NCBI GenBank assembly: GCA_025929745.1
Contig: JAICPQ010000066.1
Span: 1-10,977, forward strand
Reading direction: 5' to 3'
Length of the DNA: 10,977 nt
DNA from: Burkholderiales bacterium
GTDB taxonomy: Bacteria > Pseudomonadota > Gammaproteobacteria > Burkholderiales > SG8-39
Part shown: piece by piece, positions 1-6,180 of the stretch
How positions within the stretch are numbered: the first letter of the stretch is position 1
Layout: every line of letters begins with the position of its first letter
The notes under the pieces: model-generated
The model's database searches: none
Seen by the model: the letters and a program-made list of their open reading frames with translations, nothing else
What the model was told of the DNA's origin: nothing
Translations under genes and position numbers: made by a program

Positions 1-2933
1 GCGACCAGCGCCTTGATGCGCTCGTGTAGCGCCGGCAGGCGGAACTGTCGCGCCGACAGGTTCACCGACACCGGCACGTTGAAGCCGGCGCTGCGCCACG
101 CGCGCACGTCGTGGCACGCGCGCTTGATCACCCACTCGCTCACCGGCACGATGAGTCCGGTCTCCTCGAGCACCGGAATGAACTCCTCGGGCGGCACCAT
201 GCCGCGCTCGGGGTGCTTCCACCGAAGCAGCGCCTCGGCGCCGCTTACGCGCCGCTGGCGAAGGCGGTATTTTGGCTGGTAGTAGAGCGCGAACTCTTCG
301 CGCTCGAGCGCGCGCCTGAGCTCCGAGCCGAGCTGGACGCGGGCGCGCGAGCGCTGGTTGATCTCCGCGGTGAAAAACTGGTAGGCGTTGCGGCCGGACT
401 GCTTCGCGCGATACATCGCCGCGTCGGCCGCGCCGATCAGCGTTTCCGCGTCCGCGCCGTCGGCCGGGAACGCGGCGATGCCCACGCTTGCGGTGACGAA
501 TACCTCGCTGTCCTGGATCTGCACCGGCTCGGCAAGGTTGTCAATGACCTTCTGCGCGACGAGCGCCGCGTCCTCCGGGCGCAGGAGGTCGGCGACAACG
601 ATGGCGAACTCATCGCCGCTGATGCGCGCCACGGTGTCGCCGGTGCGCACGGCCGCCTGCAGCCGCGCCGCCACCTCGCGAAGCAGGCCATCGCCGCCGG
701 CGTGACCAAGCGTGTCGTTGACCGCCTTGAACTCGTCGAGGTCGATGAACAGCACCGCGAGCGGCGAGCCGCGTCGCTTCGCCTGCACGATCATCTGCGA
801 GAAGCGGTCGGCAAGGAGTGCGCGGTTCGGCAGCCCGGTGAGCGGATCGAACTGAGCGAGATAGGCGAGCCGCGCCTCGCTGTCGATGCGCTGCAGCGCG
901 GTGGAGAGCACGCTCGAAACCGCCTGCGCGAAGTTCACCTCCTCCGCGCCGAACGCGTTCGCCTGCCGATAGCAGACGCAGAGCACGCCGCGCACTCTTT
1001 CGTCACTGCGCACCGGGATGAGCGCGGCGCTCGCAAACTCGCGCGCCCAGCCGAACGGCAGCTTATCGCCTTCGGTGAGGACAAGGTAACCCGAGTTCAG
1101 CACCTTGCGGATCGGGTCGTCGGAATCGCAAGCGAGCGGTCCGGGCTGCGCGTCGGCGCCCGGCGCCACGACCGTGCGCAACACGAGCTGGGTTGTCCCG
1201 GATTCGATATCGATGTAGGCCACCGCCTCGGCCGAGAGTGCCGCGGAGATGGTCTGCGCCGCTTTTTCGATCAGCTCGGCCGGATCGGATTTGACGAGCG
1301 CGGATTGGCCGAAGCGTGCGACGCGCTCCTGGTAGCGCAGGTGGCGCGCTTGGCGCTGATCGGATAGGCGCCGCTCGGTGATGTCCCGGGAAGTCGCCAC
1401 GATGATCCAGCTCTCGCCGGAGCGCAGCGCGCGCTGGAAGAGCTCGGTCCAGCCCTTGGTTCCGTCCTTGCGCACGTACGTAGTCTCGACGCGCACGCCT
1501 TCGGCCCCGTGCGCGATGACCTCGTCGTATTCGCGCTCGAGTTCGTCGCGCGACGCGGTGAGCACTTCGTGCGGTCCCATCCCGAGCAGCTGCGCGCGCG
1601 TATAGCCGAGCGCGCTGCAGCCGGCGCTGTTCACGTCCAGGAAGCGCATGGACGTGCGATCGATGAGGTAGATCGCGTCGTGGGCCATGTCCATCGCGGC
1701 ACGAAAGCGCTGCAGGTCTTCGGCGCGCCTGCGCTGCTTGCGCTCGGCGCGCTTGCGCATGAGGAACTGGCCGACCTGGCTGCCGATGACGCGCATGGTC
1801 TGCAGCACACGCGCGTCCGGCTCGCGCGCCTCGGCGCTCGAGAAGCTGATCACGCCGATCGTGCGCTCGCCAGCCGCTACCGGGAATGCGAACGCGCTGC
1901 CGTCGTCCTTGTATTCGCGCACCTCGGCCGACGCGATCCCCCAGCCCTCGTTGTAGCGCAACAGGCCGTCTTCGTCGGCGCGGAAATAGCGTCCCGCGGG
2001 CCAGCCCTGCGATTCGCAGATATTCTGAATCACTGCCCTGACGCCCGCCTGCGACGTTTCCGCCTCCGCGAGGCATCGCGTGACCGCATGCTCGAGCGCG
2101 AGCAACGCCTCTTCGCGTTTGCGCGCCGTGATGTCGCGGCCGATGCCGCGATAGCCGCAGAAGCCGCCGGCGGCATCGAACTGCGGCTCGCCGCTGATCG
2201 ACAGGTGTCGTTCCACTGCGTGCGCGTCGAGGCGCGCGTACTCGAAATCGCGGAACGGCAGGTGCGCGTCGAGCGTAGCGCGGTGCGCGGTCCAGCCCGC
2301 GGCGTCGGGCCGCGTGGATGCGACTTCCCATCGGGTCTTGCCGATATCACCGCCCTGCGGGTGGTTCTCCCCATAGCGCGTGCGCAGCACGCGGTGCGCC
2401 GGATCGGTTTCCCAGTAAAAATCGGCGGAGAGGTCGGTCAGGCTGCGGAAACGTCCCTCGCTTTCGCGCAAGGCCGCTTCGGCGATCTTGCTCTCGCGCA
2501 GCGACCGGTAGGTGCGCGCCTGCATGGTGGCCAGGCGCACGAGGCGCATGAGCGTCGCTTCGCTGAGATCGCTCTTGGGCAGGAACTCGAACGCGCCGCA
2601 GTCGAGGGTAGCGTCTCGCAATCCGGGATCGCGGTCGGCGGTGATGACGATCACCGGGCAGCCGACCGCCTGCACCAGGCTCTGGACGGTCGCGGCGCCG
2701 CACGAGTCCGGCAGGTTCAGGTCCGCGACGACGAGGTCAACGTCGCTTTTCGCGAGCAGCGCGAGCGCGTCGGCAGCGGTGCCTGCGCTGTAGAGCTCCA
2801 CATCGGCGAACGCGATGCGTCGCAGGTACGTGCCGACGATCTCGACGCTGATCGGGTCGTCTTCGAGCAGCAGAATGCGCACCGCTTGGGCAAGCGACGG
2901 CGTGCGCTCGACGAATTCCGGACGCGGCTGCAA
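1..2933 (-). CDS. REC-PAS-GAF-PAS-GAF-GGDEF-EAL cyclic-di-GMP signalling protein (3' end cut by window edge)
   Basis: This is a cytoplasmic response regulator whose output would make and/or break cyclic-di-GMP. I read one open minus-strand frame across the region, checked at many points with no frameshift. REC spans about residues 18-135, with acidic cluster E24-D25-D26, phospho-acceptor D71 (VADLNLPDS) and conserved K120. PAS1 is about 155-275, ending in DITARK. GAF1 is about 283-395, PAS2 405-525 (DVNSAGCSALGY), GAF2 545-675, and GGDEF 685-845, starting at FDPLTGLPNR. The active-site signature reads SGDEF (772-776) and an RTGD inhibitory I-site lies five residues before it. EAL begins near 860 with EALLRW (900-905) and VNLSARQF; only about 115 of roughly 240 residues are inside the window. 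No membrane segment is visible. The TTG at 2933 is chosen because a strong GGGGAGGA lies just upstream; GTG at 2882 (residue 18) is the alternative. Domain identity is firm, but the signals sensed cannot be read from sequence. Confidence 0.93.
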   Translation of the reverse strand, partial: MQPRPEFVERTPSLAQAVRILLLEDDPISVEIVGTYLRRIAFADVELYSAGTAADALALLAKSDVDLVVADLNLPDSCGAATVQSLVQAVGCPVIVITADRDPGLRDATLDCGAFEFLPKSDLSEATLMRLVRLATMQARTYRSLRESKIAEAALRESEGRFRSLTDLSADFYWETDPAHRVLRTRYGENHPQGGDIGKTRWEVASTRPDAAGWTAHRATLDAHLPFRDFEYARLDAHAVERHLSISGEPQFDAAGGFCGYRGIGRDITARKREEALLALEHAVTRCLAEAETSQAGVRAVIQNICESQGWPAGRYFRADEDGLLRYNEGWGIASAEVREYKDDGSAFAFPVAAGERTIGVISFSSAEAREPDARVLQTMRVIGSQVGQFLMRKRAERKQRRRAEDLQRFRAAMDMAHDAIYLIDRTSMRFLDVNSAGCSALGYTRAQLLGMGPHEVLTASRDELEREYDEVIAHGAEGVRVETTYVRKDGTKGWTELFQRALRSGESWIIVATSRDITERRLSDQRQARHLRYQERVARFGQSALVKSDPAELIEKAAQTISAALSAEAVAYIDIESGTTQLVLRTVVAPGADAQPGPLACDSDDPIRKVLNSGYLVLTEGDKLPFGWAREFASAALIPVRSDERVRGVLCVCYRQANAFGAEEVNFAQAVSSVLSTALQRIDSEARLAYLAQFDPLTGLPNRALLADRFSQMIVQAKRRGSPLAVLFIDLDEFKAVNDTLGHAGGDGLLREVAARLQAAVRTGDTVARISGDEFAIVVADLLRPEDAALVAQKVIDNLAEPVQIQDSEVFVTASVGIAAFPADGADAETLIGAADAAMYRAKQSGRNAYQFFTAEINQRSRARVQLGSELRRALEREEFALYYQPKYRLRQRRVSGAEALLRWKHPERGMVPPEEFIPVLEETGLIVPVSEWVIKRACHDVRAWRSAGFNVPVSVNLSARQFRLPALHERIKALV

Positions 2934-2936
2934 TAT

Positions 2937-2944
2937 TCCTCCCC
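2937..2944 (-). promoter_or_regulatory. Ribosome binding site deciding the TTG start of the c-di-GMP regulator
   Basis: On the minus strand GGGGAGGA is followed after three bases by TTG at 2933. It is the only strong Shine-Dalgarno match near the start of this frame, which otherwise stays open upstream into the divergent GST gene. The spacing is somewhat short. It favours TTG over the internal GTG at 2882, which has no comparable site. Confidence 0.55.
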
Positions 2945-2967
2945 GGGGGGCAATCCTACGGGTGCCG

Positions 2968-2977
2968 ACCCGCGGGT
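2968..2977. repeat. 10-bp perfect palindrome in the divergent intergenic region
   Basis: ACCCGCGGGT reads the same on both strands. It sits in the 98-bp gap between the divergent regulator and GST genes. An overlapping hairpin, CGGGT-GCCG-ACCCG (2959-2972), uses part of the same bases. It could be an operator for either gene, but in DNA this GC-rich a 10-bp palindrome may be chance. I see no convincing -35/-10 pair in the gap. Confidence 0.3.
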
Positions 2978-3031
2978 GTATCAGGCAATCCCCGATGCGC
3001 CACCGGCAAAATCCCTGAGTAAACTGCCGGG

Positions 3032-3694
3032 ATGAAGCTCGAGCTCGTGATCGGGAACAAGAACTACTCGTCCTGGTCGATGCGCCCCTGGGTGCTGCTG
3101 CGGCAAGCGGAGATCCCGTTCCAGGAGATCCAGCTCAAATTCGCCCAGGACGTGAGCGTGATCGGGATCGAAAAGTATTCGCCGACGCGCAAGGTGCCGG
3201 TTCTCCTGGTGGACGGCGAGCCGGTGTGGGATACCTTGGCGATCTGCGAAACTGCCGCCGAGCTTTTCCCGCAGAACCACCTATGGCCACAAGAGGCCCG
3301 CGCCCGCCGCGTCGCGCGCTCGGTGTGCGCCGAAATGCATTCGGGTTTTCAGGCGTTGCGCAGCCGCATGCCGATGAACATCCGCAGGCGCTATCCCGGC
3401 AAGGGATTGACCGCGGAGTCGCAGAAGGACATCAACCGGGTCGTCGAGCTCTGGACCGACTGTCGCGAGCGCTTCGGCGGCCCCGGTAACTTCCTCTTCG
3501 GCCGTTTTTCGATCGCCGACGCTTTCTTCGCGCCGGTCGTGATGCGCTTTCACACCTACGGCGTAACCGTCCCTAGCCTGGCGCAGGCCTATTGCGAAGC
3601 CGTGCAGGGACTTGCCGCGGTGCGCGAATGGTGCGATGCCGCGCGCGGTGAGACGGAGTTTGTGGCGGCCGACGAACCGTACGCCACGCGGTGA
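3032..3694 (+). CDS. Glutathione S-transferase family protein
   Basis: A cytosolic thioredoxin-fold plus all-helical GST of 220 residues, a normal length. The N-terminal domain opens with VIGNKNYSSWSMRPW; S13/S14 occupy the place of the activating serine seen in the zeta-like and bacterial GSTs that share this N-x-N-Y-S-S-W-S signature. A cis-proline motif KVPVL (V55-P56) and DT at 67-68, in place of the usual glutathione-binding E/D-S pair, follow. The C-terminal domain has the conserved AEMHSGFQALRSRMPMNIR stretch near 104-122 and an N-capping box SIAD near residue 160. ATG at 3032 gives the exact family N-terminus, although the ribosome site is weak. The stop overlaps the start of cca by 4 nt, so the two are probably co-transcribed and coupled. 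The physiological substrate is unknown; family membership is clear. Confidence 0.93.
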   Translation: MKLELVIGNKNYSSWSMRPWVLLRQAEIPFQEIQLKFAQDVSVIGIEKYSPTRKVPVLLVDGEPVWDTLAICETAAELFPQNHLWPQEARARRVARSVCAEMHSGFQALRSRMPMNIRRRYPGKGLTAESQKDINRVVELWTDCRERFGGPGNFLFGRFSIADAFFAPVVMRFHTYGVTVPSLAQAYCEAVQGLAAVREWCDAARGETEFVAADEPYATR

Positions 3695-4725
3695 ACATCT
3701 ATCTCGTGGGCGGTGCGGTCCGGGATGAGCTCCTTGGACTGCCGGTGAAGGAGCGCGACTACGTCGTGGTGGGCGCCACGCCCGAGGAAATGGTCGCGAA
3801 GGGCTTCAAACCCGTAGGCAAGGACTTTCCGGTCTTCCTTCATCCAAGCACGCATGAGGAATACGCGCTCGCGCGCACCGAACGCAAGAGCGGGCGCGGC
3901 TACAAGGGGTTCAAGGTCTACGCCGCTCCCGAGGTTACCCTCGAAGAAGATCTCAGGCGCCGAGACCTGACGATCAACGCCATGGCGAAAGCCGAGGATG
4001 GCACGCTCATCGACCCTTTCGGCGGCCAGAGCGATCTCGAGGCGCGCGTGCTGCGCCATGTGAGCGAAGCGTTCGCCGAAGACCCCGTCCGCATCCTGCG
4101 CCTTGCACGCTTCGCGGCGCGATTCGGCTTCGATGTGGCACCCGACACCATGACGCTCATGCGGCGCATGGTGGAATGCGGCGAAGCCGATTACCTGGTG
4201 CCCGAGCGCGTATGGCAAGAATTCGCGCGCGGTCTCGCCGAGCCTCATCCCGAGCTCATGTTCGACGTCCTCGAGCGCTCAGGCGTGCTTGGCAAGCTCT
4301 TTCCCGAGCTCAAGAGCCGGCCGCGCCGCTATGGCGGCTCGCTTGCGGTGCGCTACGCGCACCTGACCTGGCCGCTCGACGAAGCCGAGATCGAAGCGCT
4401 GTCGGAGCGGCTGCGCGCACCGAACGAGGTTCGCGAGCTCGCGCTCGCCGCCGCGCGCAACAAGCGCTTGCTCCAAAGGCAGGACGCAGAGGCCCTGCTT
4501 CAGCTCTTCAAAGGCGCGGATGCGTTTCGCCGGCCCGAACGTTTCGCCGAGCTTCTCGAGGCGGCCAAGCTTGCCGATCCCGGGCTCGACACCGCGCGCG
4601 CGGAGAAAGCCTATGCGGCCGCAGCGGCCGTGGATGCGGGCGCCATCGCGCGCGACGCAGGCGGCCGCGACATCGGCAGGAGAGTCGACGAAGCGCGATT
4701 GAAGGCGATCAGAGCAACCGGCTGA
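3691..4725 (+). CDS. cca: CCA-adding tRNA nucleotidyltransferase, short form without HD domain
   Basis: Adds or repairs the 3'-terminal CCA of tRNAs from CTP and ATP, with no nucleic-acid template; cytosolic. Class II nucleotidyltransferase features appear in order: GGAVRDELLG (7-16); the metal-binding carboxylate pair at 21 and 23, here E21 and D23; KDFPVFLHPSTHEEYALARTE (44-64); RRRDLTINAMA (89-99); the EDxxR nucleotide-template motif as EDPVR (130-134); and PERVWQEFARGL (171-182). Similarity to E. coli Cca is strong through about residue 206 (LFPEL). After that the HD phosphohydrolase region is missing: RYAHLTWPLDEAE (221-233) replaces the segment holding the HD signature, giving 344 residues against 412 in E. 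coli. The start is GTG at 3691, inside the GST stop region (GTGA overlap); it gives the expected MxIYLVGGAVRD N-terminus. The 3' end overlaps the convergent DUF2905 gene by 17 nt. Confidence 0.96.
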   Translation: MNIYLVGGAVRDELLGLPVKERDYVVVGATPEEMVAKGFKPVGKDFPVFLHPSTHEEYALARTERKSGRGYKGFKVYAAPEVTLEEDLRRRDLTINAMAKAEDGTLIDPFGGQSDLEARVLRHVSEAFAEDPVRILRLARFAARFGFDVAPDTMTLMRRMVECGEADYLVPERVWQEFARGLAEPHPELMFDVLERSGVLGKLFPELKSRPRRYGGSLAVRYAHLTWPLDEAEIEALSERLRAPNEVRELALAAARNKRLLQRQDAEALLQLFKGADAFRRPERFAELLEAAKLADPGLDTARAEKAYAAAAAVDAGAIARDAGGRDIGRRVDEARLKAIRATG

Positions 4726-4894
4726 GAAGCCAAACCGCCGCGGAGAACGCGAGCGTGCTGGCGAGCGGGATGTAGTACATTCGCCCGCGCATCGGGATCG
4801 TGAAATCTCCCGGAACCCGCCAGGTGCGCAAACGCTGCGCCGCCACCGAGAACACCACCAATACGATCAGCACGGTAAGGAGCCACTTCAACAT
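4709..4894 (-). CDS. DUF2905-type small membrane protein (61 aa)
   Basis: The 61-residue product has two hydrophobic segments, about 3-19 and 42-58, around a short polar middle holding VPGDFTI (27-33) and MYYIPL (39-44). This matches the DUF2905 pattern: helix, LPGD-I-I, F/Y-Y-F/I-P, helix. The function of the family is unknown; this looks like an inner-membrane hairpin protein with both ends on the same side. ATG at 4894 gives the family-like N-terminus. The gene has no private flanking DNA: its 3' end overlaps cca by 17 nt, and its start codon shares a CATG with the start of the YfcG-like GST gene. Its promoter and ribosome site must therefore lie inside the GST coding sequence. A TATAGA -10-like box is present about 4903-4908 on the minus strand, but the ribosome site is weak. 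Confidence 0.75.
   Translation of the reverse strand: MLKWLLTVLIVLVVFSVAAQRLRTWRVPGDFTIPMRGRMYYIPLASTLAFSAAVWLLSRLL
4877..4882 (+). promoter_or_regulatory. Ribosome binding site for the YfcG-like GST start at 4893
   Basis: AAGGAG lies ten bases before ATG 4893. It supports this start rather than the ATG at 4800, whose extra 31 residues have no family similarity and simply run antisense to the DUF2905 gene. The site lies within codons of that divergent gene. Confidence 0.65.
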
Positions 4895-5513
4895 GATCGA
4901 ACTCTATACCTGGAGCACGCCAAACGGCCGCAAGGTTTCCATCATGCTCGAGGAGTGCGGCCTGCCTTACAACGTGCACAAGATCAACATCGGTACGAAC
5001 ACCGAGCAGTTTGCGCCCGATTATCTGAAGATCAATCCCAACGGAAAAATCCCGGGCATCGTCGACCCCGACGGACCGGATGGCAAGCCCATTGCCATGA
5101 TGGAATCCGGGGCGATCCTGATTTACCTCGCCGGCAAGACGGGCAAGTTCTTGCCGAAAAGCGTGCGCGGGAAGTACGAGGCGCTGCAGTGGCTCATGTT
5201 TCAGATGGGCGGCGTCGGCCCGATGTTCGGCCAGGCGCACCACTTTATGCGCGCGAAGAAGGACGAGGTTCCCTACGGCAGCGAACGCTACGGCAACGAG
5301 GCGAAACGCCTGTACGGCGTCATGGACCGGCACCTGGCGGGCACACGTTTCTTCGCAAAGGAATACTCGATCGCCGACATGGCGATCTATCCGTGGGTCG
5401 CCCGGCACGAATGGCATCGCGTTGATCTGGGAGCATTTCCCAACGTGAGGCGCTGGTACGACGCGGTCGGCGCACGATCGGCGGTGCTGAAGGGCATGGC
5501 GGTTCCCGCATAA
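4893..5513 (+). CDS. yfcG: YfcG-like glutathione S-transferase / disulfide-bond oxidoreductase
   Basis: A 206-residue cytosolic GST closely resembling E. coli YfcG and the YghU/Ure2p-like nu class, known for glutathione-dependent disulfide reductase activity with little classical transferase activity. Visible features: STPNGRKVSIMLEE (8-21), where T9 and N11 match the glutathione-sulfur-contacting residues of YfcG; cis-proline KIPGIVD with P54; the glutathione-binding pair E71-S72 in MESGAILIYLA; and the nu-class hallmark QMGGVGPMFGQAHHF (104-118). The C-terminal domain carries SIAD (159-162) and YPWVARHEW. No active-site cysteine is present near the N-terminus, as expected for the class. ATG at 4893 is supported by AAGGAG and by exact family length. 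The gene ends 14 nt before the convergent cytochrome gene. The specific symbol is by resemblance; another nu-class paralogue is possible. Confidence 0.9.
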   Translation: MIELYTWSTPNGRKVSIMLEECGLPYNVHKINIGTNTEQFAPDYLKINPNGKIPGIVDPDGPDGKPIAMMESGAILIYLAGKTGKFLPKSVRGKYEALQWLMFQMGGVGPMFGQAHHFMRAKKDEVPYGSERYGNEAKRLYGVMDRHLAGTRFFAKEYSIADMAIYPWVARHEWHRVDLGAFPNVRRWYDAVGARSAVLKGMAVPA

Positions 5514-5527
5514 ACCATCCGCTAGCG

Positions 5528-6178
5528 CTACCCGCCCGGCTTTCGGGCGTGCCGGGCGAGAAAGGCGTTGATCTCGCGCAGCGCGAGCTGCGGCTCCCCC
5601 GGCGTGGGCTTCGAGCCGACCACGCGGTTCATCCATTCCATGTTCTCCTGCATGCGCGCCACCACGCGCGGCCATTCGGCGGCCGTGTAGCGCTGCGGGT
5701 CGGGAAGTACATGGCACTGGTTGCACGCTAGACGGAATGCCTCTCCGGAGGCTGCGTTCACCTCGGGATAGCGCGCAGGGTCGATCGGCTTCTGCGCATG
5801 GCGCTGCAGATAGGCAACGATCGCTCTCGTTTCGTCCGCGCCGGGCGCATTCACACCAGCCATCATTTCGGCCATGAGCGCTCCCATGTTCCCCCGGCCC
5901 TCCATGCGCAGCACCATGCGCTGCACGACGCCGGGCCATTTCTCGGCGTGGTGCATGGCCGGGTTGGGCAAGTTGTGGCACTGCACGCAATACGCGACGA
6001 CCAGCTTCGCGCCCCGCGTATCGCGGTCGGGCAAATGCTGCACCGAAAACGTCGGCGGCAGAATGCGCTCGAGCATCGGCCCGTGCGGGCTCGCTTGCCA
6101 GCGCTTTTTCGCCTCGGCGACTTCGTCGGCGCAAGCCGTACCGGTCCACACGGCGAGCAGGATTGCGAGAGCTCTCAT
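5528..6178 (-). CDS. Secreted diheme cytochrome c
   Basis: A 216-residue periplasmic electron carrier. The signal peptide is about residues 1-17 (MRALAILLAVWTGTACA), with likely cleavage before D18; no good lipobox surrounds C16. Two heme attachment sites are present: CVQCH (64-68) and CNQCH (152-156). Each is followed by N/V-L-P-N/D-P, a W-P pair, and a methionine-rich helix (RMVLRMEGRGNM near 88-98; RMQENMEWM near 175-183) that could supply the sixth heme ligands. Each half closes with I-x-A-Y/F-L-x-R-H-A-x-K-P. The protein is thus an internal tandem duplication of a class I-like module. Start ATG 6178 lies 2 nt after the MidA-family stop on the same strand, implying an operon. Redox partner and pathway are not evident. 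The exact family was not identified beyond diheme cytochrome c. Confidence 0.9.
   Translation of the reverse strand: MRALAILLAVWTGTACADEVAEAKKRWQASPHGPMLERILPPTFSVQHLPDRDTRGAKLVVAYCVQCHNLPNPAMHHAEKWPGVVQRMVLRMEGRGNMGALMAEMMAGVNAPGADETRAIVAYLQRHAQKPIDPARYPEVNAASGEAFRLACNQCHVLPDPQRYTAAEWPRVVARMQENMEWMNRVVGSKPTPGEPQLALREINAFLARHARKPGG
5533..5549. repeat. Hairpin at the convergent ends of the YfcG-like GST and cytochrome c genes
   Basis: CGCCCG and CGGGCG form a perfect 6-bp stem around a GCTTT loop, within the last codons of the cytochrome gene. An 8-bp palindrome, TAGCGCTA (5523-5530), abuts it and includes the cytochrome stop codon. There is no T-tract on either side, so this is not a canonical intrinsic terminator, but the position between convergent genes makes a role in 3'-end formation possible. 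Confidence 0.3.
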
Positions 6179-6180
6179 TC

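Noticed and set aside
111..1367. Long plus-strand open frame (418 codons) opposite the c-di-GMP regulator
   Set aside because: It runs antisense to a continuous REC/PAS/GAF/GGDEF/EAL frame with intact motifs; its product is Arg/Ala/Glu-rich with no family resemblance, as expected for a shadow frame in GC-rich DNA.
1063..2331. Minus-strand open frame of 422 codons
   Set aside because: Same strand as the regulator but in the wrong frame; it is extremely arginine-rich, whereas the true frame shows PAS and GAF motifs throughout.
1509..3035. Plus-strand open frame of 508 codons
   Set aside because: Also antisense to the regulator; low-complexity arginine/alanine composition, no recognisable domain, and it overlaps the intergenic region and start of the GST gene.
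4800..4892. Upstream ATG extension of the YfcG-like GST
   Set aside because: The 31 extra residues have no GST similarity and run antisense to the DUF2905 gene; ATG 4893 has a ribosome site and gives the exact family N-terminus.
5533..5549. Intrinsic terminator between the GST and cytochrome genes
   Set aside because: The hairpin is real but short (6 bp) and has no T-tract on either strand, so I list it only as a repeat.
4611..6149. Minus-strand open frame of 512 codons
   Set aside because: It overlaps cca, DUF2905, the YfcG-like GST and the cytochrome gene, all with clear families; the product has no motif.
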